This document shows, piece by piece, positions 42,724 to 51,229 of a stretch of 64,000 bases of DNA. Location of the stretch: NCBI RefSeq assembly GCF_021129215.1, contig NZ_JAJOLP010000001.1:3951940-4015939 (forward strand). The letters are read 5' to 3'. The notes under the pieces were generated by a model, which made no database searches, had not been told where the DNA came from, and saw nothing but the letters and a program-made list of their open reading frames with translations. Numbering within the stretch: the stretch's first letter is position 1; the number at the start of each line of letters is the position of its first letter. The position numbers were made by a program, and so were the translations under genes. This DNA is from Agromyces sp. S2-1-8. GTDB taxonomy: Bacteria; Actinomycetota; Actinomycetes; Actinomycetales; Microbacteriaceae.

Positions 42724-43662
42724 TCAGCCGAGCGCACGCCGCGCCTCGACGGCGAGCGCGTCGGCGACGGCGTCGAGCAGGGGCGAACTGAGGTTCCACT
42801 GCTGCCAGTGCAGCGGCACGTCGACTGGCGCCCCGCCGAGTCGCACGAGCTCGCCGCGGTCGAGTTCGGCGGCCGACTGGAACTCGGGCAGCATGCCCCA
42901 GCCGAGCCCGAGCTTCACGGCGTTCGCGAAGTCGTTCGAGGCCGGAACGTAGTGGCGCGGGGCGCGCTCGGGGTCGAGGCCGGCCGCGCGCAGCGCGTCG
43001 TGCTGCAGGTGGTCGCGCCGGTCGAAGTCGACGAGTGGCGCACGGGCGATCCAGTCGGGCAGGGCGGATGCCTCGTGGCGGGCTCGGTCGCTCCAGCGGC
43101 CGACGAACCCCGGCGTGGCCACGGCCTCGTATCGCATGACGCCGAGCGGGCGCACGAGGCATCCCGCCACCGGGGTGGCCTGCGAGGTCACCGCCCCCAT
43201 GACGGTGCCGGACTCGAGCAGCCCGGCGGTGAAGTCCTGGTCGTCGCGGTGCAGGTCGAAGACCACGGGATGCGTCTCGGCGACGCGCGCGAGCGCGGGC
43301 AGGAACCACGTGGCGAGCGAGTCGGCGTTGACCGCGAGCGGGATCGGAACGGGACGGAACGCCGTCGCGCCCGCCTCCCCGTCGGCCGTGGCGACGTCAT
43401 CGGCGTCGAGCCCGAACTCGGCGAGCGCGTCGTGCTCGAGCAGGGCGAGCTGGCGCGCGAGCCGCACGACGGCCGCCCCGGCACCGGTCGCACGGGCCGG
43501 CTTCGAGCGCACGACGAGCACGCGACCGAGCTGCTGCTCGAGCGTCTTCACGCGCTGCGACACGGCCGAGGGCGTGAGCCGCAGCCGACGGGCGGCCGCG
43601 TCGAAGGTGCCCTCGTCGATCACGGCGGCGAGGGTGCGGGCGAGGTCGAGTGGAATGTGCAT
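42724..43662 (-). CDS. lysG: LysR-family regulator of the ArgP/LysG group
   Basis: A 312-residue LysR regulator. The N-terminal helix-turn-helix is ARTLAAVIDEGTFDAAARRLRLTPSAVSQRVKTLEQQLGRVLVVRSKP. The effector domain carries PIPLAVNADSLATWFLPALA, typical of ArgP/LysG, which senses Lys, Arg or His and activates the exporter LysE. It is divergent from lysE, with a near-perfect dyad at 43683-43697 between them, the same arrangement as in Corynebacterium. Confidence 0.92.
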   Translation of the reverse strand: MHIPLDLARTLAAVIDEGTFDAAARRLRLTPSAVSQRVKTLEQQLGRVLVVRSKPARATGAGAAVVRLARQLALLEHDALAEFGLDADDVATADGEAGATAFRPVPIPLAVNADSLATWFLPALARVAETHPVVFDLHRDDQDFTAGLLESGTVMGAVTSQATPVAGCLVRPLGVMRYEAVATPGFVGRWSDRARHEASALPDWIARAPLVDFDRRDHLQHDALRAAGLDPERAPRHYVPASNDFANAVKLGLGWGMLPEFQSAAELDRGELVRLGGAPVDVPLHWQQWNLSSPLLDAVADALAVEARRALG

Positions 43663-43682
43663 CTGAAGCGATGCTAATGGTT

Positions 43683-43697
43683 CTGAAGGATCTTGAG
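43683..43697. promoter_or_regulatory. LysR-type dyad in the lysG-lysE divergent region
   Basis: CTGAAG-GAT-CTTGAG is an imperfect dyad (only one position per arm differs). It sits in the unusually A/T-rich 71-bp region between lysG and lysE, where LysG would bind. Confidence 0.5.
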
Positions 43698-43733
43698 CTG
43701 GATTACAGCCTGACGCCGACGTACCGTCGAAAG

Positions 43734-44456
43734 GTGATCGCCTCCTCCGTGCTCGCGGGCCTCGGCCTCGGCCTCTCGCTCATCGTCGCCATCGGCGCGC
43801 AGAACGTGTTCGTGCTGCGCCAGGGCATCCGGCGCGAGCACGTGTTCGCCGTCGCCGCGATCTGCGCCGTGAGCGACCTCGTGCTCATCGTCGTCGGGGT
43901 CTCCGGCATCGGCCTCGTCATCGGCCAGGTGCCGTGGCTCATCGACGTGGTCCGGTGGGCGGGCGCGGCATTCCTCGTCGGCTACGGCGTGCTCGCCGCC
44001 CGCCGCGCGCTGCGCCCGACGGGCGAGGTGCTCGTCACGGGCGACGGCGGCGACTCGGCGGCGGACGTGCCGGGGCCGTCGGCGGACGGTGTGGGGACGC
44101 CCTCCGCCGACGGCCGCGGTGCGTCCGTCGCCGTCGAAGCACGACCGGCGATCGCCACGCGCACCACCCTCGCGAGCGCCGTGCTCACGTGCCTGGCCCT
44201 CACCTGGCTCAATCCGCACGTGTACCTCGACACCGTCTTCCTGTTGGGATCGGTGGCGAACAGCCACGGCCCCGAGGGCCGCTGGTGGTTCGCGCTGGGC
44301 GCCGGCGCGGCATCCCTCATCTGGTTCTTCGCCCTCGCCTACGGGGCGCGCCTGCTGGGCCGCGTGCTCTCGACCCCGCGCGCCTGGCGGGTGCTCGACG
44401 GCGTCATCGCCGTCGTCATGCTCGCCATCGCGGCCTCGCTCGTGCTGCCCCACTGA
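43734..44456 (+). CDS. lysE: LysE-type basic amino-acid exporter
   Basis: A 240-residue membrane exporter of the LysE/ArgO family with about six helices. The signature GLSLIVAIGAQNVFVLRQGIRREHVFAVAAICAVSDLVLI is intact, and the later LTWLNPHVYLDTVFLLGSV matches. The central cytosolic loop (about residues 100-140, SADVPGPSADGVGTPSADG) is longer and more repetitive than usual. It exports lysine or arginine when LysG detects excess. I start at GTG 43734, where the family N-terminus begins; upstream ATG codons would add 20-28 residues with no match. Confidence 0.9.
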   Translation: MIASSVLAGLGLGLSLIVAIGAQNVFVLRQGIRREHVFAVAAICAVSDLVLIVVGVSGIGLVIGQVPWLIDVVRWAGAAFLVGYGVLAARRALRPTGEVLVTGDGGDSAADVPGPSADGVGTPSADGRGASVAVEARPAIATRTTLASAVLTCLALTWLNPHVYLDTVFLLGSVANSHGPEGRWWFALGAGAASLIWFFALAYGARLLGRVLSTPRAWRVLDGVIAVVMLAIAASLVLPH

Positions 44457-44468
44457 TGGGGAATAGCC

Positions 44469-44492
44469 GGTCGCCGGCGACCGTGCTACCGT
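44469..44492 (+). promoter_or_regulatory. leaderless promoter with a 14-bp palindrome
   Basis: The perfect palindrome GGTCGCCGGCGACC (44469-44482) lies just upstream of a -10-like TACCGT (44487-44492). The GTG of the leader ORF begins 11 nt after the -10, so the transcript would start at or next to the start codon. The palindrome covers the -35 to spacer region, a likely repressor site. Confidence 0.55.
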
Positions 44493-44502
44493 TTCGGACA
44501 TC

Positions 44503-44538
44503 GTGAGCACCTTCACCTGTCGCTGCTGTCGCCGCTAG
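44503..44538 (+). CDS. polycysteine leader peptide (11 codons)
   Basis: GTG-initiated short ORF MSTFTCRCCRR with three Cys codons in four positions, then TAG. It starts about 10 nt after a -10 box, so is probably leaderless. Polycysteine leaderless short ORFs act as cysteine-responsive attenuators in mycobacteria: lack of cysteinyl-tRNA stalls the ribosome and changes downstream folding. Two hairpins follow (44541-44581). The gene controlled would be the dioxygenase at 44758. No other known gene lies in this 301-bp gap. Confidence 0.7.
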   Translation: MSTFTCRCCRR

Positions 44539-44540
44539 GC

Positions 44541-44581
44541 GGTCGTCTCCCCGACGACCCCAGGGCGCGATTCCCCGCGCC
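44541..44581 (+). promoter_or_regulatory. two consecutive hairpins, candidate attenuator
   Basis: GGTCGTC-TCCCC-GACGACC (44541-44559) starts 2 nt after the leader stop. GGCGCG (44564-44569) then pairs with CGCGCC (44576-44581). Ribosome stalling on the Cys codons could alter these folds. From 44582 to the ribosome-binding site near 44747 I see no further gene. Confidence 0.5.
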
Positions 44582-44757
44582 GCCGACCGCAGCCCCGTGC
44601 TCACGCCGCATCCGACGCGTCCGCGTCAGCTCCGCGGCATCCGCCTCGAACCGATCTCGAATCGATCTCGAACACCGGATGCCACGCAGCCGACGTCAAC
44701 GGATGCCGGGGCCGCCGCGTCGTCGGCGCACCACCCGGCACTCGAAAGGACCATCCC

Positions 44758-45762
44758 ATGTCCGACATCCCCGTTCTCGACCTCTCACTGCTCAACGGCA
44801 CGACCGAGCAGCAGGCGCAGTTCCGCGACGACCTCCGCCGCGCGACGCACGAGGTCGGCTTCTTCTCGCTCATCGGCCACGGCGTGCCGACCGAGCTCGT
44901 CGATCGCGCGTATGCGGCGGCGCGGGCGTTCTTCGCCCTGCCCGAGTCGCACAAGCTCGCGATCGAGAACGTCACGAGCCCGCACTTCCGCGGGTACACC
45001 CGCATGGGCGGCGAGCGCACGCTCGGTCGCGTCGACATCCGCGAGCAGATCGACCTCGGCGCCGAGCGCCCGGCCGTGACCATGACGGCCGACACCCCGG
45101 ACTACTGGATCCTCGAGGGGCCGAACCTGTGGCCCGAGGCGCTGCCCGAGTTCCGCGCGGTCGCCGAGGAGTGGATCGCCCGGCTCGACGAGGTCGGCAC
45201 ACGCCTCCTTCGCAGCTGGGCCGAGGCGCTCGGGGCCGCGCCCGACACCTTCGACGCCGCCTTCGAGCGCCCGTCGCCGTACCTCAAGGTCGTGCGCTAC
45301 CCCGGCGTCTCGGCCGAGCAGCCCGCGCAGGGCGTCGGCGCCCACAAGGACCTGGGCGTGCTCACCCTGCTCTCGGTCGAGGACGGCAAGGCCGGCCTGC
45401 AGGTCGAGAAGGACGGCGAGTGGATCGACGTCGTCGCCCCGTCGGGCGCGTTCATCGTGAACATCGGCGAACTGCTCGAGATCGCGACCGACGGCTACCT
45501 CAAGGCGACGAAGCACCGAGTGGTCTCCCCCGCACCCGGCACCGAGCGCATCTCGATCCCGTACTTCCACGGGCCGGCACTCGACGCCGTGATCCCGACG
45601 ATCGAGCTCGCACCCGAGCTCGCCGCCGAGGCGCCCGGCGTCACCAGGGACCCGGCGAACCCGCTGCACGCGGTGTTCGGCGAGAACTGGCTGAAGAGCC
45701 GGCTGCGCGCCCACCCGAACGTCGTCGAGGCGCAGTACCCGAGGCTGCTCGTCGGCGCCTGA
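44758..45762 (+). CDS. isopenicillin-N-synthase-like 2-oxoglutarate/Fe(II) dioxygenase
   Basis: A 334-residue non-heme iron oxygenase. The iron triad is His196 and Asp198 (GVGAHKDLGVLTLLS) and His253 (TKHRVV). Arg264-Ile-Ser266 (TERISIPYF) is the 2-oxoglutarate carboxylate-binding RxS. The N-terminus (IPVLDLSLL...THEVGFFSLIGHGVP) is the DIOX_N domain. The substrate is unknown. A polycysteine leader upstream suggests a link to sulfur or cysteine status, for example release of sulfur from an organosulfur compound, but this is inference. AAAGGA is spaced 7 nt before the ATG. Confidence 0.88.
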   Translation: MSDIPVLDLSLLNGTTEQQAQFRDDLRRATHEVGFFSLIGHGVPTELVDRAYAAARAFFALPESHKLAIENVTSPHFRGYTRMGGERTLGRVDIREQIDLGAERPAVTMTADTPDYWILEGPNLWPEALPEFRAVAEEWIARLDEVGTRLLRSWAEALGAAPDTFDAAFERPSPYLKVVRYPGVSAEQPAQGVGAHKDLGVLTLLSVEDGKAGLQVEKDGEWIDVVAPSGAFIVNIGELLEIATDGYLKATKHRVVSPAPGTERISIPYFHGPALDAVIPTIELAPELAAEAPGVTRDPANPLHAVFGENWLKSRLRAHPNVVEAQYPRLLVGA

Positions 45763-45818
45763 CCGAGGGGCGGGTGCGCATCGAGCACGCCCGAGTCGGC
45801 GTGACCTGTCGAAAACGG

Positions 45819-45848
45819 TTGTCGCCGTTCGTCGTACCTGCGTAGCGT
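45819..45848 (+). promoter_or_regulatory. promoter of the YCII-sigma operon
   Basis: TTGTCG (45819-45824), an 18-nt spacer and TAGCGT (45843-45848) lie just before the YCII gene. An alternative ECF-like reading, TGTCGAAAA... with CGTCGTA, is also present, which would fit autoregulation by the downstream sigma factor. Confidence 0.35.
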
Positions 45849-45870
45849 GACCGAGAGAGAGGATTCCGCC

Positions 45871-46707
45871 ATGGAATACGCGCTGTTCTACGCCGCGGGC
45901 GACGACCCGATCGCCCCCGACCCCGCCGCCGACGACATCGGAGACTGGGTCGACGACCTCGAGGCGCGCGGCGTCTCCGAGTACGGCGAGCGGCTCCGCC
46001 CCGATCCCGATGCCACGGTGGTGCGCGTACGCGGCGGGGAGCTGCTCGTGAGCGACGGGCCGTTCACCGAGGCGAAGGAGTCGATCGGCGGCTTCGACAT
46101 CATCGACGTCGACGACCTCGACGCCGCGATCGAGATCGCGTCGCGGCATCCCGCCGCGTCGTTCGGCCGCGTCGAGGTGCGCCCGTTCGTGCGGTGGCCC
46201 GACGCCGAGCCGGGCTCGCGCATCGTGCCGGCCGGCTTCGCCGAACGCGACGCGTCGGGGCGCCGCTACCTCATGCTCGTGGCGGTCGAGCCCGGCGGCG
46301 AGCGCGACGCCGATGCCGGCCCCGACGCGTGGGTGCGCGAGATGGACGGTCGCGGCACCCGGCTGTTCGGCGAGGTGCTGCGCGGGCCGGATGATGCGAC
46401 CCATGTGCGCCGACGCGGCGGCGAGGTGCTCGTCGCCGACGGGCCGTTCGCCGAGGCGAAGGAGTGGATCGCCGGGTTCGACCTCATCGAGGTGGCCGGG
46501 CTCGCCGAGGCGATCGAGGTCGCGGCCGCGCACCCGATGGCGCGCGGCGGGGCGATCGAACTGCGCCCGCTGTGGCCGTTCGACGTGCACGACGACCACG
46601 TCGCGCGCGCCGAGCGCGAGGCCGACGAGTACGGGCGTCGAACGGAACCGCCGGCCGCCGAGGCCGCCGCCGCCGCCCGCGCCGGAGCCGCGGGGGTCGC
46701 GCACTGA
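45871..46707 (+). CDS. tandem YCII-domain protein
   Basis: A 278-residue protein with two YCII-related units. The first has MEYALFYAAGDDP....TVVRVRGGELLVSDGPFTEAKESIGGFDIIDVDDLDAAIEIASRHPAA; the second repeats GGEVLVADGPFAEAKEWIAGFDLIEVAGLAEAIEVAAAHP. Such proteins are regularly encoded just before ECF sigma factors in actinobacteria and are presumed ligand sensors or cofactors. The start ATG has AGAGAGG 8 nt upstream. The sigma gene begins at its stop codon. Confidence 0.88.
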   Translation: MEYALFYAAGDDPIAPDPAADDIGDWVDDLEARGVSEYGERLRPDPDATVVRVRGGELLVSDGPFTEAKESIGGFDIIDVDDLDAAIEIASRHPAASFGRVEVRPFVRWPDAEPGSRIVPAGFAERDASGRRYLMLVAVEPGGERDADAGPDAWVREMDGRGTRLFGEVLRGPDDATHVRRRGGEVLVADGPFAEAKEWIAGFDLIEVAGLAEAIEVAAAHPMARGGAIELRPLWPFDVHDDHVARAEREADEYGRRTEPPAAEAAAAARAGAAGVAH

Positions 46708-48125
46708 GCCCGCGCGGGGCGTCGCCGTCGGCGAGCGGGCCGATCGGTCCGGTCGCCGATGCGGCGGCGTCCCGCCGCCCGGACACGCCGAGCGGAACCG
46801 CCGCGGTCGCCGCGGCGCCCCGTCATGCGGTCACGCCGAGCGGAACCGCCGCGGTCGCCGCGGCGCTGCGGGGTGCGGCAGGCGAGTGGGCGCGCATCGT
46901 CGCGACACTCATCCGCACGACGGGCGACTGGGACGTCGCCGAGGAGTCGGCGGCCGGCGCGTTCGAGCGTGCGGCCGAGACGTGGCCGCGCGACGGCGTG
47001 CCCCGCAATCCCGGCGCCTGGCTCACGACCGCCGCCCGCAACCTCGCGCTCGACCGGCTGCGTCGGCGCGGTGTCGAGGCCGAGAAGCTGCGCGAGTGGG
47101 CCGACGCCGAACGCGACGCCGGCCGCACCGCGGGCCCACCCGACCCGGCCGAACTCGTCGCGCGCGACGAACCCTCGTGGGACGACCGACTGCGGCTCGT
47201 CTTCACGTGCGCCCACCCGGCGCTGCCGATGGAGGCGCGCGTGGCCCTCACGCTCCGCACCGTCGGCGGCCTCGAGACGCCCGAGATCGCGCGGGCCTTC
47301 CTCGTGCCCGAGTCGACGATGGCGCAGCGTCTCGTGCGGGCGAAGCGCAAGATCCGGCATGCGGCGATCCCGTACCGGGTGCCGCCTGCGGAGGCACTGT
47401 CCGAGCGGCTCGACGGGGTGCTCGCGGTGCTCTACCTCATCGCGAACGAGGGCTACCTCGCGTCGTCGGGAGATCACCTGCAGCGCCTCGACCTCGCGGC
47501 CGAGGCGATCAGGCTCGCGCGACTCGTCGTGTCGCTCATTCCCGACTCCGACGAGGCCCGGGCCCTGCTTGCACTGCTCCTGCTGCAGCACGCGCGTTCG
47601 GCCGCTCGGGTGGACGCCGCGGGCGACCTCGTGCCGCTCGCGGACCAGGACCGGACCCGGTGGGACGCCCGGGAGGTCGCCGAGGGCCTCGCGCTCCTCA
47701 CGAGCCCGGGCAGCCGCTCGAGCCGGGCGGACGACGCGATCGCGGGCCCGTATCGGCTCCAGGCCGAGATCCAAGCGGTGCACGCTCGCGCGGCGACCGC
47801 CGTCGCGACCGAGTGGCCCGCGATCGTCGCCCGCTACGACGCGCTCGCGGCGCTCACCGATTCGCCGTTCGTGCGGTTCAACCGCGCGATCGCGGTCGGC
47901 GAGGCCGACGGACCCGCGGCCGGACTCGCCGCCCTCGCGGAGGTCGAGGCCGGCGGCCGCCTCGCCGGCTATCACCTCCTGCCTGCGGCGCAGGCCGAGT
48001 TCCTGCGCCGCGAGGGCCGGACCGCCGAAGCATCCGACCGCTATCGCGAGGCGATGGTCCTCGCGCCGACGGCGCCCGAGGTGCGATTCCTCGAGCGCCG
48101 ACTGGCCGACCTCGACCGAGGGTGA
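46704..48125 (+). CDS. YCII-associated ECF RNA polymerase sigma factor (DUF6596 type), start uncertain
   Basis: A sigma factor of about 473 residues. Region 2 is ARIVATLIRTTGDWDVAEESAAGAFERAAETWPRDGVPRNPGAWLTTAARNLALDRLRRRG; region 4 is RTVGGLETPEIARAFLVPESTMAQRLVRAKRKI; the C-terminal half is the DUF6596/TPR-like extension. No ATG, GTG or TTG exists in this frame between the YCII stop and region 2. I place the start at CTG 46704, which overlaps the YCII TGA (CTGA). A 48-bp unit is duplicated at 46784-46865. The next in-frame ATG upstream (46464) lies deep inside the YCII gene and gives an Arg-rich reading, so it is unlikely. Confidence 0.75.
   Translation: MSPRGASPSASGPIGPVADAAASRRPDTPSGTAAVAAAPRHAVTPSGTAAVAAALRGAAGEWARIVATLIRTTGDWDVAEESAAGAFERAAETWPRDGVPRNPGAWLTTAARNLALDRLRRRGVEAEKLREWADAERDAGRTAGPPDPAELVARDEPSWDDRLRLVFTCAHPALPMEARVALTLRTVGGLETPEIARAFLVPESTMAQRLVRAKRKIRHAAIPYRVPPAEALSERLDGVLAVLYLIANEGYLASSGDHLQRLDLAAEAIRLARLVVSLIPDSDEARALLALLLLQHARSAARVDAAGDLVPLADQDRTRWDAREVAEGLALLTSPGSRSSRADDAIAGPYRLQAEIQAVHARAATAVATEWPAIVARYDALAALTDSPFVRFNRAIAVGEADGPAAGLAALAEVEAGGRLAGYHLLPAAQAEFLRREGRTAEASDRYREAMVLAPTAPEVRFLERRLADLDRG
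46784..46865 (+). repeat. 48-bp in-frame direct duplication in the sigma gene
   Basis: A 34-bp sequence at 46784-46817 recurs exactly at 46832-46865; the unit including spacer is 48 bp (16 codons), encoding TPSGTAAVAAA twice. It lies before sigma region 2. Confidence 0.9.
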
Positions 48126-48223
48126 CGGCCTGCCGACCGGCGGGCCCATCCACCGATCGGTGGATGCCGGAATCGAACGGCCGGGGGCTGCCGCCGGCGC
48201 CCGGCCTCCGACACGCTCGGACT

Positions 48224-49171
48224 ATGAAGACGACACGAACCGATGCCGCAGGCGGGCGCGAACCCGACGTCGCGGTGCGGGTGCGGGGACTCCGCAAGCA
48301 GTACGGCCACCGGGTCGCCGTCGACGGCATCGACCTCGACATCGCCCACGGCGAGACGTTCGCCCTGCTCGGCCCGAACGGCGCCGGAAAGTCGACGACC
48401 GTCGAGATCCTCGAGGGGTACCGCTCGCGCACGGCGGGCGAGGTGTCGGTGCTCGGCGTCGATCCGGCCCGCGGCGGCCTCGACTGGAAGGCGCGGCTCG
48501 GCATCGTGCTGCAGTCGAGCGGCGAGACCGGCCAGTACACCGTGCGCGAACAGCTGCGTCAGTTCGCCGGGTACTACCCGAACCCGCGCGACGTCGACGA
48601 GGTGATCGCGGCGGTCGGGCTCGAGGCCCAGGCGGGCACCCGCCTGCAGAAGCTCTCGGGCGGCCAGCGCAGGCGGGTCGACGTGGCGCTCGGCATCGTC
48701 GGCCGCCCCGAGCTGCTCTTCCTCGACGAACCGACGACGGGCTTCGATCCGACGGCGAGGCGCGAGTTCTGGGGGCTCGTCCGCGGGCTCAAGGCCGAGG
48801 GCACGACGATCGTGCTCACGACGCACTACCTCGACGAGGCGGCGCAGCTCGGCGACCGGGCCGGGGTCATCATCGGCGGCCGGCTCGTCGACGTCGCCCC
48901 CATCGACGTGCTCGGCGGCGAGGCCGCCCGGGTGCCGATCGTGCGGTGGCGCGACGCCCGGGGGCTCGTCCGGGAGACACGCACCGACGCGCCGGCCCGG
49001 CTCGTGGCCTCCCTCGTCGCAGAACTCGGCGGCGAGCCCAGGGAGCTCGAGGTCATCCGCCCGAGCCTGGAGGACATCTACCTCGACCTCGTCGGCGACG
49101 CCGACGCGGCCGACGCCGACGGCGCGGCCGGCCCGGCGACCGAGACCGCGCCCGAGGAGGCACTGGCATGA
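48224..49171 (+). CDS. ABC exporter ATP-binding protein (drug/antibiotic type)
   Basis: A 315-residue ABC ATPase. Walker A is LGPNGAGKSTT, the Q-loop is in LGIVLQSSG, the signature is LSGGQRRRVDVALG, Walker B is LLFLDEPTTGFDP and the switch His in LTTHYLDEA. The C-terminal part (ELEVIRPSLEDIYLDLVGD) is the usual DUF4162-like tail. The gene couples to the permease gene by ATGA overlap. Cargo unknown; the adjacent two-component system may sense it. Confidence 0.92.
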   Translation: MKTTRTDAAGGREPDVAVRVRGLRKQYGHRVAVDGIDLDIAHGETFALLGPNGAGKSTTVEILEGYRSRTAGEVSVLGVDPARGGLDWKARLGIVLQSSGETGQYTVREQLRQFAGYYPNPRDVDEVIAAVGLEAQAGTRLQKLSGGQRRRVDVALGIVGRPELLFLDEPTTGFDPTARREFWGLVRGLKAEGTTIVLTTHYLDEAAQLGDRAGVIIGGRLVDVAPIDVLGGEAARVPIVRWRDARGLVRETRTDAPARLVASLVAELGGEPRELEVIRPSLEDIYLDLVGDADAADADGAAGPATETAPEEALA

Positions 49172-49995
49172 CCACCGTCACCACCCGCCCGATCGGCATC
49201 GCCCGCGTCGGCGGCTCGCGCGTCGCGTACGAGACGCGGGGCTACTTCCGCTCGCTCGACACGGTGTTCTTCACGTTCCTGTTCCCGCTCATCATGCTCG
49301 GCATCTTCACGACGGCGTTCAGCGCGTCGGGCGACGTCGGGCCCGTGGGCTCGCAGATCAGCGTCGGCGCGTTCTACCTGCCCGGCATGCTCGCCGCGGG
49401 CCTGCTGCTGTCGGGCCTGCAGAACCTCGCCGTCGACATCGCGACCGAGAAGGGCGACGGCACGCTCAAGCGGCTGGGCGGCACCCCGCTGTCGCCCGTC
49501 TCGTACTTCCTCGGCAAGATCGGGCAGGTGTTCGTCACGGGCGCGCTGCAGGCCGGGCTCATGCTCGTCGCCGCGGCGACCGTGTTCGGCATCGCCCTGC
49601 CGACCGACCCCGCGCAGTGGTTCACGTTCGCGTGGGTGTTCGTGCTCGGCCTCACGGCCTCGGCGCTGCTCGGCATCGCCCTGTCGTCGGTGCCGCGCAG
49701 CGGCCGGTCGGCGACGGCCGTCGTCATCCCGATCGTGCTCGTGCTGCAGTTCATCTCGGGCGTCTACCTCTCGTTCAACCAGCTGCCCGAGTGGATGCAG
49801 AACGTCGCGAGCCTCTTCCCGCTCAAGTGGATGGCGCAGGGCATGCGCGCCGCGTTCCTGCCCGAGGAGTTCGCCGCGCTCGAGCAGCACGGCGCCTGGG
49901 ACCTCGGCTGGGTCGCGGTCGCGCTCGGCATCTGGCTCGTGGTCGGGCTCGTGCTCAGCCGGCTGACGTTCCGCTGGATCCGCCGCGATGCGTGA
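49168..49995 (+). CDS. ABC-2 type exporter permease
   Basis: A 275-residue permease with about six helices. TVFFTFLFPLIMLGIFTTAF, YLPGMLAAGLLLSGLQNLAVDIATEKGDGTLKRLGGTPLSPVSYFLGKI and VVIPIVLVLQFISGVYLSFNQLPEWMQNVASLFPLKWMAQGMRAAF match the ABC-2 (DrrB-like) family. ATG 49168 overlaps the ATPase stop (ATGA). It forms the membrane half of the exporter. Confidence 0.93.
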   Translation: MTTVTTRPIGIARVGGSRVAYETRGYFRSLDTVFFTFLFPLIMLGIFTTAFSASGDVGPVGSQISVGAFYLPGMLAAGLLLSGLQNLAVDIATEKGDGTLKRLGGTPLSPVSYFLGKIGQVFVTGALQAGLMLVAAATVFGIALPTDPAQWFTFAWVFVLGLTASALLGIALSSVPRSGRSATAVVIPIVLVLQFISGVYLSFNQLPEWMQNVASLFPLKWMAQGMRAAFLPEEFAALEQHGAWDLGWVAVALGIWLVVGLVLSRLTFRWIRRDA

Positions 49996-50044
49996 CGTCG
50001 CAGCGTACGCGTCGCCCACGACCGGTGCGTGAGAGCATGGCGGC

Positions 50045-51229
50045 ATGCTGAACCGCCGGTGGTGGGATGCCGCGGCGATCGCGGTCGCGGTCGTCACCGT
50101 GCTGTTCGGCCTGACCGATCCGCCGTACGGCCCGCCCGACTACGGGACGTGGGCGGTCGCGGGGGTCTTCCTCGTCGTCTACTTCGCCTACCTGCGCGGC
50201 CGCCTCGACCGCGAGGATCCGACGCAGCACGTCGTCATCACGATCGTGCTCTCGGCCGTCGTCGGCGTCGGCGTCGCGTTCGACCCGAGCGCCTCGATCC
50301 TGCAGGCCTTCGCGTACCCGTTCCTCTGGGTCACCGCACCGTCGACCCGGCGCGCGATCGTCGCCAACGTCGGGCTCGCCATCGCACTGCTCGTCGGCTA
50401 CGTCGTGCACTTCGGGTGGGGCGGGGTCGTCGCGGGCGTCGCGGTCGCCGGGCTCTCGCTCGGGTTCAGCCTCGCGCTCGGGCTCTGGATCACCCACATC
50501 GCCGCGATCGGCGAGGAGCGGGCCCGGCTGCTCGTGGAGCTGCAGTCGGCGCAGGGCCAGCTCGCCGCGCTGCACCGCGACGCCGGCGTCAACGACGAAC
50601 GCGCCCGGCTCGCCCGCGAGATCCACGACACGATCGCGCAGAGCCTCACCGGGCTCGTCATGGTCGCGCAGCGCGCGGGCAACCGGCTCGACGGGTCGGA
50701 CGACGCATCGCAGGGCACCGCCGCCGCCCGCGCCGACATCGAGCTCATCGAGCAGATGGCGCGCGAGGCGCTCACCGAGGCGCGAGGGCTCGTCGCGACG
50801 CTCGCACCGGTCTCGGCCGACGGCGGCCTCACCGCCGCCCTCGGCCGGCTCGGCGCCGCGTTCGAACGCGAGACGGGCGTGCGGGTCGCCGTCGACGCGG
50901 ATGCCTCGGGGCTCGACCGCGAACTCGAGGTCGTGCTGCTGCGGAGCGCCCAGGAGGGGCTCGCCAACGTGCGCAAGCACGCCGGTGCGAGCCGGGTGGC
51001 GATCACGGTCGCCGACCGCGGAGCGCACGAGGTCGTGCTGACCGTGCGCGACGACGGGGCGGGACCGTCGCCCGCCGCCCCGGGCGTGTCGTCGCCGGCC
51101 CCGGCCGGCTTCGGGCTCGCGGGCCTGCGCGACCGGGCGGCGCTCGTCGGCGGCACCCTGGAGTTCGGCCCCGCGAACGGCGGCGGCTCGCTGCTGCGCG
51201 TCACGGTGCCCAGGAAGGAGACCGCATGA
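50045..51229 (+). CDS. NarL-type sensor histidine kinase
   Basis: A 394-residue kinase with about five membrane segments in the first 150 residues. The dimerisation helix is LAREIHDTIAQSLTGLVMVAQRAG with His194, followed by a HATPase domain (LLRSAQEGLANVRKHAGASR, then GFGLAGLRDRA). It is a HisKA_3/DesK-type partner for the LuxR-type regulator encoded next, whose ATG overlaps its stop (ATGA). Its place after the ABC exporter suggests that it controls that exporter. Confidence 0.92.
   Translation: MLNRRWWDAAAIAVAVVTVLFGLTDPPYGPPDYGTWAVAGVFLVVYFAYLRGRLDREDPTQHVVITIVLSAVVGVGVAFDPSASILQAFAYPFLWVTAPSTRRAIVANVGLAIALLVGYVVHFGWGGVVAGVAVAGLSLGFSLALGLWITHIAAIGEERARLLVELQSAQGQLAALHRDAGVNDERARLAREIHDTIAQSLTGLVMVAQRAGNRLDGSDDASQGTAAARADIELIEQMAREALTEARGLVATLAPVSADGGLTAALGRLGAAFERETGVRVAVDADASGLDRELEVVLLRSAQEGLANVRKHAGASRVAITVADRGAHEVVLTVRDDGAGPSPAAPGVSSPAPAGFGLAGLRDRAALVGGTLEFGPANGGGSLLRVTVPRKETA

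Noticed and set aside
46464..46703. ATG 46464 as start of the sigma factor
   Set aside because: It lies deep in the YCII gene and gives an Arg-rich sequence with no family match.
46759..49167. Long frame reaching into the ABC permease
   Set aside because: The upstream part is a shadow of the sigma and ATPase genes; the permease starts at ATG 49168 by stop-start overlap.
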